Source of the DNA: Archegozetes longisetosus
Lineage: Eukaryota; Arthropoda; Arachnida; Sarcoptiformes; Trhypochthoniidae
DNA: 64,000 nucleotides
Assembly: GCA_018873245.2 (NCBI GenBank)
Contig: JAEMBT020000005.1
Span: 3,210,001 to 3,274,000, forward strand
Direction: 5' to 3'
The notes under the pieces were generated by a model. The model ran no database searches. It worked only from the letters and a program-made list of their open reading frames with translations, and was not told where the DNA came from. The position numbers and the translations under genes are program-made. Positions 1 to 14,064 of the stretch are shown here, in pieces. How positions within the stretch are numbered: position 1 is the stretch's first letter; the number at the start of each line of letters is the position of its first letter.

Positions 1-169
1 TTAGGGCTTCAGCCAATTTACGTTTGATCGGTTGAGTAAACTCTTTCACTCTTTTGACTGTAGTTAATATGTTTCTATTCTATAACTATTTGCTGGTTAT
101 ATTTAATTAAAGTCTAGTTTTGCAGTTCTCAATAAGTTGAACGGCGCATTAGGTTTTCTGTCTTAATCT

Positions 170-262
170 TTTAGAATGCTCGATGTTAGATTTTAAGAAT
201 GTTCGATGTTTTGCTTTAAGAATGCTCGATGTTTCGTTTTAAGAATGCTCAATCTTCTGCTT
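170..262. repeat. degenerate minisatellite, about 4 copies
   Basis: Four imperfect units built on 'ttaagaatgctcgatgtt' with T-rich spacers follow one another. No coding frame runs through them. Confidence 0.6.
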
Positions 263-1984
263 TAATTTTCTCTATTTTTTTGTCGAACAGCTTATCATGC
301 CTTTAGATATCATGTCAAGTCTTGTTGTAAGCTCATTAAAGAGAGATTAAATAAAATATTTCCTACAAATTAGTTCGTAATCATTATTTCGTAAAACAAG
401 CTTTCAGGATATTTTTGAATTTTACGAATCATTAAATTTCTTTAGTCTAAAAGTTTTAGTATTAGTTAAATTAAGCATGAAATCAATAATAATAATAACG
501 TTTTCGCTTTTTAAATTAAATATAATCTTCTCATAATAAAAACTCTTACAGATATTTCAATTGAAAACTTGCTCGCTCTTAAATTTCATCTCATTTCAAT
601 TCATGTTTCTCAATGTCTGAGAAGACGTTTTATAATATTTTTAGTTTAGCTCACATATTGTTGTCTCCTGTAGTGTAGTTTCAGAGCACTGACACAAAAA
701 CTATAGGATCACATTCATTTAAGACTTATGAAACTGAACTATTTTACTTTAAATTGTTTTGAGAGAGAAAATTGCATCGATTTAAGTCTAATCTTCCAGC
801 ATTTCTCAATAGCGCGCTTATAACTTGTATATTATTGAAAAATGAGTCAATCAAAATTTGAAGAAATGAAGAACTACACTTTAAACTAAGTTTTGTTTTC
901 TCTTTAAATGCATTATTTAGTTTTTTTTTAATAATTTTCGACTCGACTATTTGTGAGTTTTGCTCCATATCTCTAGACATTAACTTGAGAATACAAGAAA
1001 TTGATTTTAGAATTAATGGTTAAGATTATATCATTTAAGTAGAATATTCATCATCTTAATTATTTATGTGGAGTTCAAATGATTTGATTTTGAATTTTCT
1101 TTTAAAATATAATAGTTAAATTGATATTTTGCTGAATTTGTGTATTTTAAAAATAATATATTATGAATTCTGTTCATATATAATCAAATATTTTCGAACG
1201 TATCCAAAAGTCTGACACTAGAATTTCAGAGAATAAGAAATCTGTTTTATAATATCCCGAATGCACTCTTCTCCACAACGCATCTAAAGCTTGCAACAAA
1301 TATGACTTATGCCAAACTAAGAATAAACTGAATATAAAGTTTCAGAATAAATGGTTTTTTCAAATATCGATTAGTCTGGGGAAAAAATATAAAACTGGTG
1401 TTACAGGTATTTCTTTGTGAAGCCTTCTCATAATCATAATATCAATAGGCATGAGCGCTACGATGTGTACAATGTGTACGATGTATACAATCTATACGAT
1501 GTATACAATCTATAGCGAAGACAAGCTTGAGGTTAACGTTCCAAAAACTCAGTTTCAAGTGTAAAAAATGCATTCTATAAGACAGAAAAACGCTAAGTAG
1601 TAGAAGCGAAATGTGATATATAGTTATGATCAAATTCGATGTAATTAAGGAAGGTTTCTTTACTTGAGTCTGTAATAAAATTGGGAAATATAAAAATATT
1701 GCAACCAATGCTTTTCATATGACACAATGGGAGACGTGAACAGAATTTTCCAGTAGTCATGGGAGAAATCGGGGCAAACCTCGACTTGTGTCGGCTTTAC
1801 TTTATGTAGAATTTGATTTTCAGCTTAAACAACTTTTGGGTTTAGCGTTTCTTTGTTGAGATTAAGCATTTTTATTCATTGGTCTGAAATAAATAAATTG
1901 CATGACCTGTTAGCGAATATGAATAGATGACATTAATAACGCTTATTATTATACCAAATCACGTTATCAAATCTTCTGCTCAAC

Positions 1985-2073
1985 TTTAGATTCTTTTAGA
2001 TTCTTTTAGATTCCTTTAGATTCCTTTAGATTCCTTTAGATTCCTTTAGATTCCTTAAGATTCCTTTAGATTC
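1985..2073. repeat. 10-bp tandem repeat (ttcctttaga), about 9 copies
   Basis: Nine near-identical decamers; the early copies read 'ttcttttaga', the later ones 'ttcctttaga', and one 'ttccttaaga'. Confidence 0.85.
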
Positions 2074-2866
2074 AACGAATAATCCTCTAATAATTCAATC
2101 AAATCTTTCAATTTTATCCAACTGTGAAAAATCAATTCAAACTTACTTTCAGCTTCAAACTTCTGTTTGGTTATAAAGAGCATTACTTCGTGTGTTTATA
2201 GTTAACTTATTTGACGTCCAAAGACTAGTGCAGACTTTGCAGCAAAGCTTATGTGATAAGGGCTAACACACAAGTCTGAAATAACAGCTCAATTATATGA
2301 TGGCCTTTTGCTCATATTCATTCGTATGGAAAATGTATTTAGCTTTAGCTTTGATTGACGCTCAAGATAAATATAAACTTACTACATTTCTAACACCATC
2401 TCTTCTTATTTTAAATCTAATAAAAACTTATAATTATCTCACAATTTCTCAAATAACAAACAACACTGACTTTGAATTCAATTTTGTCAATCTTCCGATA
2501 CTAAGGCTTTGAAGCTGAGTTTTGAGCTGATATAGCTCACAGGTTTGGCATTTGTTCTATTCTGCGATTTAAGTAACTTTAAGAAAGACAAAATGATCCG
2601 ACAAGTCAGAGAACTGAGTATCTATGCCCTAAATCTGACAATATAGGCATTTGAGTCAATTTATTCTTATAATAAATTTACATCAATTTTTGATAAATCG
2701 AAGTTTAATATACCTAAATATGTAGCGATTCGCAGAAATAAACAAAATAAATAGTCACTAAACTTTTCAGCAAATTGACTGATTTATAATGTAAAGCATG
2801 AAATAATTATTCTCGTGAGAATTTCTTCTAAAATTTATTCGATCAATAATGCAAAGAATTTGAAAG

Positions 2867-2871
<5 letters not shown>

Positions 2872-2907
<36 letters not shown>
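2872..2907. repeat. (CT)n microsatellite
   Basis: Uninterrupted CT dinucleotides on the + strand, about 18 units, in noncoding sequence. Confidence 0.95.
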
Positions 2908-2910
<3 letters not shown>

Positions 2911-3541
2911 CTAAAGTGATTCAAATATAACATTAGCATAAAGTTATCATTAGTCTGATTAGAATGACTTCTAATATTTGTTGGTTCTATCCCTTTCATA
3001 TTGAGAGCTATGACGATTTTTTACCACTTACTCGTTAAGTGAACTAAATTATTTCTCAAAATCTTTTGTTATGTCTTCGTTCATTTGGATATGATTTTAT
3101 AGTGACGAATTTAAACGCCATTTCATAACGAGACTAAAATTGATAGTCATATGAATATTATATTTAACAATTAGTGGTCTCGCAAATGTGCTCAAAAGTA
3201 GTTTGAAGGCGTAGTTCAATCATTTTGACATAATATAATTATAAGTAAATAGAGAATGTAATGTTCACATCGAGCTATTACAGAACATATATGTTTTACT
3301 TCAGCACAAGCTGTAAACAAGTTTATTTTGCAACTATTTTCAAGTCTTCTCAGCATTTTTTTTCAGTTTATTTTCAAGCATTTTAGAGCTTTTCGAGTAT
3401 TTTTTCGAGTTTGTTGCGAATGTTTTAGGGGTGAAGACAATTTTAAAATAATCTATAATCTTATTATATATAATGTTTCCATCTTAATGATCAATAATAA
3501 TGATAAAGAATTACAATCATTTTAACTGAATGACTCTGTAG

Positions 3542-5748
3542 TTCCGCCAAAAAGTTTAACAATCAATGGCTCGAAATCCATAGAGGGTCAAAACCCATCG
3601 CTATCTTCTAGTTCGCATTCATCTAATCTTTTCGTAGTAGAAGCAAGAGAGGGAGAAAAGATAGTATTGATTTGTTTAGCATCAGAATCGAAACCTCCGC
3701 CAAAATTGAAATGGTTTCGAAAAAACACTGAATTATTATCTGGTAAGGAGAGAGAAAACGTTAGGAATAATATCCAAACGTTAGGAATCATATCCAAGCG
3801 TTAAGAATGATATTCAAACGTTGGGAACAATATCCAAACGTTAGGAATAATATCCTAACCTTAAGAATAATATCCGGGAATAAAAGATGACATTTTGGTT
3901 TTTGGTTTCAGAAGCTGCTAAAACTTCTGTTAACAAATCACTTGTGAATAATCGACACATTCTTTATACAATGGAAAGCTTTCTGACTCTTTATCCAAAA
4001 GCTGAAGAAGAATATCGGTGCCAAGCGGAACATCCTGGACTGTCAAAGCCATTGAGAGCTACAGTCCTAATAAATATATTTAGGGCTCCGAATGCGCCTG
4101 TCATTGATGGATATAAAAACGGTGATATTGTTAATTTTCAAGAAAAATTGACATTAAAGTGTTCCTCTTCTAATGGCTATCCGCCTCCGACTCTTCTTTG
4201 GCTAAGGAATGGTCTTGAAATAGATCGCAGTTATGTAGTGACCTCAAGAAATGAAGTGATTAACACATTAACATTGGTGGTGACTGCAGATGAAAATTTA
4301 GCTCAATATACATGTCAGGCATCGAACCCATTGACTCCCATTCCATTAAAAGAGACTGTCACTCTTAGTGTCTTATGTGAGTTGTCATTGATATGACACA
4401 TATAATCAATCCATTCTATTATATTAATTTCTTCTACCATCCTCTTTTAGTTCTTCCGGCTAAGATTACTATTATTGGTCCAAATCAAGTGCGATTACTT
4501 GAACCAAGAGGTATCCCTAACGACCATTTTTGCTCATTATTTCATTATTATTATTATTATTTTGATTATTTCATTATTTTTTCGATTATTCAACTATTTT
4601 TGTTGATTATTAAACAGTTAATTTAGAAATAATGAATTACTCGCAAATTCAATAAAATTATTATATAGCAGATGATTATTTAACTATTAGGCAGAAGGAG
4701 TTGATATATATGATAAATTTAGATTATAATGACCACAAGACAACATAAATACAGATTATCCTCATTTGCTAAATGCGTCATCATATTGAAGGTCCATAAA
4801 GATATTCGTTAGACTTATTAGTGTATTATGTTAATGTCAGGCACAACTATCAATCTCAAGTGCACTGCATATCCAGCATCTCCCCCACCATTTGATACTA
4901 AACTCAAATGGTTTGTTGATGGAAACGAAGTCTCGTCAGGTGATGAACATGTGGAAGTGATAAAGCGTGATAGGAGTAGTTGGATCGTTAGCTCTAATTT
5001 GACATTCACAATCACACGCAGAGAACCTAACACGAAAACATTTACGTGCACAGGTACCTTTGAGTTTGATCGAACCTAAAATCTCTGTTGTTCGCTTCAG
5101 TCTGACTACTATTTTTCAAATAATCATTTAGTTTTAGTCAACTTCGTATAAATTTGTCATATCTTCTAAATTTGTTTGAACTGCAATTCAATAGTATTTC
5201 TATTTCCGTATGTAATTATCATTATTTTTACAATAATTAATTAGATGATCATTGTTAAATGATGACGAAAATATAGAATAATAATTGTAGGTAACTAGCT
5301 TACTCTGCAATTTAACTTTTGTGTAAATTTAATTCTGCAATTTGCACAACTCTTGTCTAGATTCATGATTCGACAGTTTTTTTTATTTAAATCAATAAAC
5401 GAATGAAAGAAATGAAGGAAAGTTTGAATTATTGATTGTAGAATTGTAGAACATGTTGTTATGCTAAGATTTTGGTTTGAATTTAGCAATAAATTGTAAA
5501 GTGGAATAAAGTTAAACTGAAGCATGAATAACCAGATTTGGGTGAGAGAAAACTTGATTAAACGATAGTCGATAAAATGAATTTGGATCAAACGTCAAAT
5601 AATAATGTTCACGTAGGCTATACTTCGGCTTTGAAAGAAGAGAGCGTGTCAGCTATTCATAAAGTCAATGTTATATGTAAGTAAGTTATATATATATTTG
5701 GGTTTGCCGAATATATATACTTATATATACATATATATATATCTTATA

Positions 5749-5788
<40 letters not shown>

Positions 5789-6121
5789 TATGTCTTATAT
5801 ATATGACATTCTACTGAATGCTTTATATTGTATAAGTAATGTGATAACTTTGCCGTTCTTTACATGGATATTTGTGAGATATGTGATTTATGCTTGACTT
5901 TAGCGCAAACCTATGCTTCACTTTAACACAAACCTATGCTTTAATACAAACATTGCTTTAGACGCACCGGATCCACCAACTCTTTTGGGAATAAAACAAG
6001 GTTCAGCATCAGTACTCTCTGGCACAATACTCAAATGCAAATGTGTTTGCTATTCTGGAAATCCAAAACCGACTTTGGTTTGGTTCAATCACCAGGATCA
6101 CGAAGTAAGGCCTAAATCCAA

Positions 6122-6172
<51 letters not shown>

Positions 6173-9100
6173 CGATTAAGTGCTGCATTGTTTCTGTTGT
6201 GATTAATTACCTTCATTTCGCTCTATAGATTAGTGCAATCACTTCCATAACAGGAAGTGGTGTATCGAGTGAATTAGTGATTAGACCGGAATCTAAAGAT
6301 AATGGCCAGAGTTTTAAATGCCGAGCTATTCACCCAGCGTTGGATCAACCATACGAAGTCTCTTTTAAACTGACTGTGTATTGTAAGAGAAAGTTTTCCA
6401 TTAAATTTATAGCATAATAATAATTATAATTGACAGTTTGCGCCTTTTAAGTGCAGAAAGCCTCGCGTTTCACAATCTTGTATATATCTCGTACAGTCTG
6501 ACTTGGTTATAGACAATCCGTCGGTGTGTAGGAAATAAGTTGCCTGTAACAGAGTTTGTCTACATCTCAACTCTTTAATATCTAATTGGATTGACCACTG
6601 CCCAAGAAAGGACTTACTAACAAGCAAGTTAGCCTACAACCAGGTCGCCAATAACCGGATCAGACTGTACATATAACTCTGAGAGTTGTAAGACAGAAGA
6701 GATATGCATGAATAGTAATTTGGTCGTGCCCCACTACTAGAGACATCGATTTGTTTATCTACTCGTTAAGATGACTTTTAGTAGGATCAGTGACATGCAT
6801 TCGCATTAAATAAACACAATAAAGCGCTGCTTCTCATTGATTACCTTAAACTCAAAGATGTAATCATTGGCGACAAGCACGAATCTAATCGTTGATTTTG
6901 GCTGATAAAAATCAGTCCATTTGAGTGAACAGAGAGCTAGTGTTGTCAAGTGATGGTGTTGTCTACCTGCTGTTAGAGTGAGAGGAATAATATGTCAAAA
7001 TAGAGAATTATACATTGAGTATATTGGTTGAAGTGAGAACGCTTTCTTTTATATCATCGCACGCTATATGGGGTCATATAAAAAGCTTATCGACTTTAAT
7101 GATTAATGGCATAGCGGGGCTGACACTCGGAAGCAGTTATGATAAAAAGAGAGTTCCAATAGTGAAAGACACACTGAATTTTATGCATCACGTTTACCGA
7201 TATAACGCTTTTCCATCGTGATTAGCATGAAAGCAAGCAATAGTTTTCTTATAATAGTTTTCAATGGTTTTTTATAATAGTGCTCAATAGTTTTCTTATA
7301 ATAGTCTTCAATAGTTTTCTTATGAATAAATTGTGATTTTACATATTTTTATTACCATTAGACCCACCGGAACGCGTCTCTATTATTGTTCCCTCATTTA
7401 TTAAGGAAAACGATACTGTAAGTATTTTGCTCTCATCTTCTACCAATTTGTCTAACATACAAATGCACATTCTCTACCAATCTATCTATCGATTGCTTTT
7501 ATATTAATCAGTCAAACATGATTGGATCAATTTAGGATGAAATGTTTGATAAGAGGATGAAAGAATGTGAAAGCATGCTAAGTGCAAGAGTGCCATGTAC
7601 AAGTAGTTAAAAGAGATAGTTGAGAAGTGACCAATTAAGCTATTCACCTGCAATTGATTATATTTGAGAGATAGATTAGGTCTAATATGAAAGTAATACG
7701 GATTGCAATCAATAGTTTTGACTCGTAGCATGTCTGAAAGGTTGTGTCGCTCATATCTAATCAGTAATGCCTGAGATCGTGTCCAACTCTAATGAAGTCC
7801 ACTTCGAGCCAATGTAACTATTATAATGATGCGAAAGGGAAGGCAATCAGATGTCTAGCCCTTAAAACCTTCCTTCTATTTGAATGTTTTGCTGGTTGTA
7901 TGCTTTTTATCTTAATCACCAAATAAACCGATCGTCGTTTGTAACTCACAGACATAAATAGGTTTGGTTGTTGTGGCCAATGCATGACATGAACTCCATT
8001 CGGTTTGTTTGGCATCAGACAGACATTCTTTGATGATGTCTTAATGATTGCATGCACATAAGTTAACTTAATGTGGTGTTTTTTCTCTTAATGTGGAATA
8101 ACTTACTTCTGATGGTTTGTTTGATGAACAAAACACACGGTTTTGACACAATGGCTGATGTGCTATGGTAAAGATCAAAATTGAATGCATCACAAGTGCT
8201 AGTAATCCGGCCTCAGTTATCACTCTTCTAAAAAATGGAAAGAATATGATCGATCAATCAGAGGAATTACAGTATAATAATGGCAGCCATGCAGAAAATC
8301 ACCAAAACAACAATCATGCAGAAAATCACCAGAACAACAACTATCCCAAATCGGGCAAGATAACTAAAAGCTTTGCCACAATTGTAGTCACAGCCGAAGA
8401 TAATGAAAGCGTCATTACATGTTTGGCTACAAATCCAGTCATATCACAAGGTGAGATCATCTCTTACTTCTCTTTTGTTCTTTACATCCTATTCGTTTAG
8501 TCTAAATACGACACAAAGCTGATCAAAACTATATATGATATACGTTATATCCAATGTGATACACACTATATTGAATGTGATGTACGCTATACTTAGTATG
8601 ATGTACTCTATACTCCGTGTGATATACGCTATACTCTGTGTGATACACGCTATACTGATTGTGATGTACGCTATGCTTAGAGTGATATAAGCTATACTGA
8701 ATGTGAAATACTCTATATTGAATGTGATATCTATCTTTTTGCCTTTATTTCTTTCTAATCATAAGGAGTGGTCAGAGCGGATGAGGTGCTTTCAGTCTAT
8801 TGTAAGTTTTATAAAGTTAACCGCTTAAGATGTTTTGTTGCTCAATTTGTTGGTTTTATCTTTTCGATATTAAGTTAAGCCACAATTTGAGACCTGGCAA
8901 ACGCACCTGGAGCTCAATGAATTTGAAAATAAAGTGGTAAATCTTTCCGCAATAGCAAATCCCCCAGTCGAAAGATATCATTGGAAGCGTGTCAAGAAAT
9001 CTGGATCTAATAGCGGCCACATTGCGCGCAATGATCTCATGTCTTTATCGTTGGATAAATTTGAAGAATTTGAAGCGCTAACAAAAAGTTCGATTGAATC

Positions 9101-12100
9101 TCATGGATCTGTACTTTATATTTCTAATATATCTCGGTCTGACTCTGGATTATATGTCTGCAGCGCTAACAACAAAATAGGCGAATCCACAGCTTTCCTA
9201 CAAATAAACGTATTCTGTAAGTCGAGAAATAAATTACTTTTTTCTTCCAACTCCGACAAAACTGAATTTGGCTCAAATTTCATATTTATATGCAGATTCA
9301 GCTTCTATTGTCAATCTGAAAGTCGTAACACAACATGACAGGCCTCTACCTCGTGAAGGAGACTCTTATTTTCAATTACACTGCAAAGTGGACTCAAACC
9401 CTCCATCAAAAGTGAAATGGAGAAAAGAAGATAGTGAAAGAAAAGAGAATATCGATTGGTTCAGAGCTAAGCTGAAAGAAGAAGAGGAAGACAAGTTTGC
9501 GTATCAGCAACTCTCTATTTTGACTATTTTTAATGTTTCCAGATCAGATGCTGGAATTTACACCTGTTATACCTTTAGTGACGTTAAGCAAATTGTTGTT
9601 AACATCAAATTCAAACCTACAATTATTAAGAATCAGCTCAAAGTTGCTTCCGATGTCGGCCAAACGATAAGCGTTAAATTTATTTGCTTAGCTAATGCTT
9701 ATCCTTACGTCTACTTCAATTGGAGCGTTAATCCTGAAAATGCTATCTCCAGGAATAAGTACGAAATCACCAGAGCCACTGCCGAACAAAATTCACATAT
9801 TTTTAAAAGTCAATTAACAATCAATTCTGTTGATGAAACCGATTTGAAAACCTATAAGTGTTTGGCTTACAATGAGTTGGGAGTCGATCAAATCGATTTC
9901 GAGCTTGTCAAGAAAAGTAAGAAATACCGTTAATTATCGAACTTGTGCTTTTCTGAGTTTCTGTAAATTTTTTATTTCTTTTAATATTAAGCTCCCTTTA
10001 GGAGAGAAAATCTATACGTGTCTTACTTTTATTGTTGTTACAAATAATCTTTTATTGCATGAAAGGCTTTCCAGAATCACCAACAAATTTACGGACAATA
10101 AATGTGAGCCGCAATTCAGTTTTGATTGCATGGGATCCTGGCTTTGATTCGGGTTACGAACAAAGTTTTCGTATCAGATATTGGAAAGTAATCTCCAAAC
10201 AAACTCAAGTCCAACCGTCTCAATACAAATACGCGATTGTCAACAATAGTTTAAATAGGATTTTCATAACAAATTTAGAGCCTGACAGTGAATATCAGTT
10301 TAGTATATCGTCGCGAAACAAACTCGGAGAAAGTCTCATCAGTAGAGAATTTTTGACTGTCAAAACTTTGCCAAATGTTTCCAAAAGAAAATTAGAGACA
10401 GTTTTGGCCTCAGCTGATGAGCAAAAACTAGGCTATAATAACAAACTGATCACCGATCAAATTATTGAACTATCTGTGATTATTTCGCTTTTAGTGCTCG
10501 TGTTGTTCAGTCTATCTTCAGTTGTGATTTGTTGTTATAAAAAACGCAGAGAAATGGAAGAAAGAAAAAGAAGAGGAGAGAAAAGAGGAGAGAATTCAAA
10601 AGAAATTGGTAATAGCGGAGAAGAGCGTCCTTTTTTGATATCTGCCAGCACAACACTCTCCAGTAGCTGCAATTTAGAAACATCTCTCTTACAACAGAAT
10701 CAACAACACACAGATAAGTGCCTTTATGTTGAAAAAGGTAATTTATTGTTTTATTTTGCCATATATTGATTCAAAAGTCAAAAGACTGATAGTATGTAAA
10801 GAGTCAATAGACTGATGTACTGACTACTGTACTTAGAGTAATGTTTTATGTTTTTAGAGTCTAACGATTTTGGTAGTAATAAACTAGCTACAAATTTCCT
10901 CTATAAGACACAACCCGATATATTAATTATAAACCAGGTATGAAATAATACTTGTTTAACTTTTCCTCTTTTAACTTAGCCTAACTTTTTTCGTTTGGTA
11001 TCTAAGGCCTAACTTTTTCTCGTTTGATATCTAAAGCTTGACTTTACTTATTTAACAGTTGTAAGTCTTATCCCGCGAACGAGTGACATCAAATATTTAA
11101 ATTCAATTTATATACTTGTGCTAATTATCTTAATAATCGATTTCTTCAGCTTTGATGGAAAACTCTTGTAATGATATTTCTAATGACACAAAGCAATGCT
11201 ACACAAAACAAAGTGAATGAAGTATTGTTTATTTGAGTGTATTGTTAGAAACAAAATGTTTAAATAAGTCAGATCAGGTTGAATAGAAAATGACAATGTC
11301 TTGATAGATACTTTCCGAACAATGGTCTCATTCTATTGTATCTATTGTTCAATAGACAAACAAAAAATAGGCTCAAAAATATATGACATTATCTTAATTC
11401 ATAAAATCACTACTCAACTGAAAACTTTTAGATCAAGTTCACCATAAATATAGATCACTTGAGGACATCAAAAACAAGAGAATTAGCGAAAGATAAATCG
11501 ACACACATTTACGGTCACTGATCATTGTTTTAAAGACTCTCATCAAATTGATTGGAATAACGCTTAAGACTTTTGATCATTAAATCTTTAAGAAATGAGT
11601 TTATAAGATAAATCTCTAGAAATTCAAGTCTATCTAGCTGATATATTTCAAATATTTGATCGTAAACAATCATTGGTTAAAAGATTTTTTGTAAACATTC
11701 GGCTAAGTGCTAGTGCTTTAACTCAAACTCACACTTAATGATAGATATTTATCTGAAATGATGACACTCCTCGGCTTTTAAATCTATAGTTTTTATCCAA
11801 ATTGCCCCAAACATATGTCTCATTTTCTTTCTCTGTTTCTCTGAAAGTCTTATAATTTTTGGCTTTTAAATTAGAAATGAATCACATTTGAATGAGAAGT
11901 TAATGAGTTTTGAATAAAATGTTAAATTTGTGTTCCTTCTATCGAGTTTCTGTGATATCACTTGTTCTGCATAATACAGTTTTGTTTTGCAGTTAAATCA
12001 GCTCAAAAGATCTTCAACATGATGACATTATCCTTTTTAGTACCACTAAACGTTATATATTATTCATAAATTTATATTCAATATTATACACTCAATAAAT

Positions 12101-14064
12101 TAATAACCTGTGAGAGCAACAAAAAGAAGGCAGTTGTCTACTCTGATTATATCGAATATTCAGTCATTTTCTTAATATTTGATATATAATGGTTTGGCGG
12201 AAAGCGTGCCATCAAAACGCATTATTTCTGGTTGCCATCAACGATTATCAATTTATTGAATATATACCTATTGAGGAAAATGTGAGCGAACAAATAAGTT
12301 TAGACTAAAGTGATCTTAATAAATGTAAAAAAGTTAGAATTGCTAGAAAGTATAGCGATAAGTGTTAAATATGTATTTTCAATATGATTTGAATGGTATG
12401 GTAACCCTAATGGAATTATGCTGTGCAAAAGTGTTATGATTGAGTGAATTGAAAGCATTCTCGCCAAAACACTTTTATATGCATAACATAGAAATCCAAA
12501 TTTAATGCATTAAACCATTTAATGTATTATTTATTTTAGTTTTGTCAACTGGATTTTGTTTTTTATTCAAATAAACTTTTATACGGATCAGTAAAGGAGT
12601 GCTGTCTAATGATATTTTAAAATATTTGCTAAAATATAAAAGTAGTTGTTTGAGAAGCGTCAACCCTTAAAACTCTAGTCCTAAAAACGTCAGCCTTAAA
12701 AACCAAGCCCGAGAACTAGATTTCCAGTTTTACACCCCGAATAGATTTTAGGCCAACTTATTATAGTGTCTTTGACTCCTCTCTCTCTCCGTCTGATCCA
12801 TATATTTGTTGAAACACTTAGTCTTTATGTTTTAAATTGCAGCCCAATCGCCAAATCAGTGAACTACTCATTTAGCACTTTACTTATGAAAATGATTTGT
12901 TAATTATTCTCAACTAAACAAATATTGATTTTATGTAAAAGAGACTATAAGGAAGTGTTTTTTAAGGGGCGAAACGGGTGTCTTCAAAATAATGAAAATA
13001 AATGAGTTATGCGGATATAGAGGCAAATTAGACACAATACTAAGAGCTTAGAAAAGCCAAAAGCGCCCAATTGCTTAAATGATTTAAAGTTGAACCAAAG
13101 ATATTATTTTTATAACTAGTATTTCATTTAAACATCAACTTCTTAAGCTCTTCAAACCTACGCTCAATCATCAGCTTAACTGATTAAAGAGTAAGAATAT
13201 AAACATCTAAACTGTTTTAATCTTATCAATAATTAATGCTCTATTTTCTAAACGGACTATCGATTCATTCATACAATAGAATCTGTGATCAAAAACACAA
13301 GTTTTACATTAGGACCAACTTTACTCCTACTCATATACACTGAAATACTTTAATCTATTTTTTACGCTAGATATTCATTCAAATCTCAACATATGATGAG
13401 TTCAATGATCAAATTGAATTTTCGCTAATCAGATGTTGAAATCGATGCTCAAACTGGAATTTCAATGTTGAAGCAAATGAGAAATGTTATTTTGAAAACA
13501 TTTTATTGATCTAAATTACAGCTTTAGATACGAGTATTGCTGCCAGCTTTTTCAAAAATCTCCTTTACTTTGACATTCAAAAAAGTTGTATGAAACAAAC
13601 ATAAATATTTCATGCACAATGTCCTATTGCCGTCAATTAATCAAATTGTTTTTGCAGAGCATTATAGGATTTTGACCTTAAAATAATCTTATTTTTTATG
13701 CCATACTTTGCAGTCAATTGTTATAAGACTCACGTTTTCAGACAGACTATAATTATGGTTGACTTATAAAAATTTAGATTAATCTCAATATTAGCTATTT
13801 AGTTGAGCTAATGGTATAAATTTGTTCACTTAATAGCCATTTACTCAGGTTGAGGATCACTGCCTGGAAATTGATCAGAATGATCTTCAGAATGGTCTTC
13901 AGAGCTTTTGCCCCAACGAATGCAATTTGAATGAAATCAGACTCGACTCAAACCTTGAATACGATATGCAAACTCACCAAAAAATTAAAAGAGTCAACAT
14001 CATCAAGCCTGTCTTAAGCGCTTACTCCTTGAGTACTCTGAACGAAGAAGAAGAAATTTTGTGA
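3542..14064 (+). CDS. nephrin / sticks-and-stones / hibris-like Ig cell-adhesion receptor (5' incomplete)
   Basis: Exons: 3542-3742, 3912-4376, 4451-4510, 4841-5053, 5617-5676, 5962-6104, 6229-6382, 7362-7417, 8174-8450, 8766-8801, 8875-9216, 9296-9916, 10066-10737, 10858-10937, 13849-14064. Every junction is GT-AG and keeps phase across about 1,197 residues. Eight Ig domains are visible, seen as C...W...YxC patterns such as 'YRCQAEHP', 'YTCQASNP', 'FKCRAIHP' and 'YVCSANN'. A fibronectin III domain follows ('SPTNLRTINVS', 'IAWDPG'), then a membrane helix near 'IISLLVLVLFSLSSVVI', a basic stop-transfer 'CCYKKRR' and a tail ending 'EEEEIL'. This order matches nephrin/Sns/Hbs, which bind Kirrel-type partners in myoblast fusion, nephrocyte junctions and cell sorting. 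The sixth visible Ig lacks its first cysteine ('VNLSAIAN'). The signal peptide and any earlier Ig lie upstream of 3542 and were not found. The 8174 acceptor lacks a good pyrimidine tract. The tail intron (10938-13848) holds nothing recognised. Confidence 0.88.
3756..3875. repeat. 20-bp minisatellite, 6 copies, in a nephrin-like intron
   Basis: Six consecutive 20-bp units near 'aaacgttaggaataatatcc' fill most of the 169-bp intron between the first two visible exons, starting 13 bp after the donor. Confidence 0.9.
5690..5792. repeat. (TA)n-rich microsatellite
   Basis: Alternating TA/TATAC runs with a longest pure block around 5753-5780, inside the nephrin-like intron after 5676. Confidence 0.9.
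6125..6170. repeat. (CT)n microsatellite in a short nephrin-like intron
   Basis: About 23 CT units begin 21 bp after the donor at 6105, within a 124-bp intron. The apparent Ser-Leu coding run here is intronic. Confidence 0.95.
6494..6667. mobile_element. MITE, pogo/Tc1-like, 174 bp, TA target-site duplication
   Basis: The left end reads 'cagtctgacttggttat'. The reverse complement of the right end reads 'cagtctgatccggttat'. Both sides are flanked by TA. CAG-ended inverted repeats with TA duplication are typical of non-autonomous Tc1/mariner/pogo elements; the superfamily assignment is inference. It lies in the nephrin-like intron 6383-7361. Confidence 0.75.
7237..7323. repeat. about 23-bp tandem repeat, 3-4 copies
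   Basis: Imperfect units on 'caatagttttcttataatag' in a nephrin-like intron, about 40 bp before the acceptor at 7361. Confidence 0.75.
8536..8724. repeat. 21-bp minisatellite, 9 copies, in a nephrin-like intron
   Basis: Nine units of 21 bp near 'tgatatacgctatactctgtg' occupy 189 bp of the 315-bp intron between exons 8174-8450 and 8766-8801. Copies differ at several positions, so the array is old. Confidence 0.9.

Larger units (their letters stand above)
1..3541. other. AT-rich noncoding stretch upstream of the first visible nephrin exon
   Basis: I see no supported exon here on either strand. The first visible nephrin-like exon begins with a phase-1 acceptor at 3542, so at least one coding exon lies further upstream; this stretch is probably intron or 5' flank. 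It holds a degenerate repeat of about 28-32 bp at 170-262 (units around 'aagaatgctcgatgtt'), a 10-bp tandem repeat at 1985-2073 and a (CT)n tract at 2872-2907. Confidence 0.5.

Noticed and set aside
3588..3797. Minus-strand frame opposite the first visible nephrin-like exon
   Set aside because: Shadow of exon 3542-3742 running on into the 20-bp repeat.
4818..5051. Minus-strand frame opposite a nephrin-like Ig exon
   Set aside because: It is the antisense shadow of exon 4841-5053, whose + frame shows clear Ig motifs and splice sites.
5913..6179. Open frame ending in a long Ser-Leu run
   Set aside because: The first part is a real nephrin-like exon (5962-6104); the rest reads through the donor into an intronic (CT)n tract.
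6424..6627. Minus-strand 67-codon frame in a nephrin-like intron
   Set aside because: It largely overlaps the TA-flanked inverted-repeat element and has no protein features.
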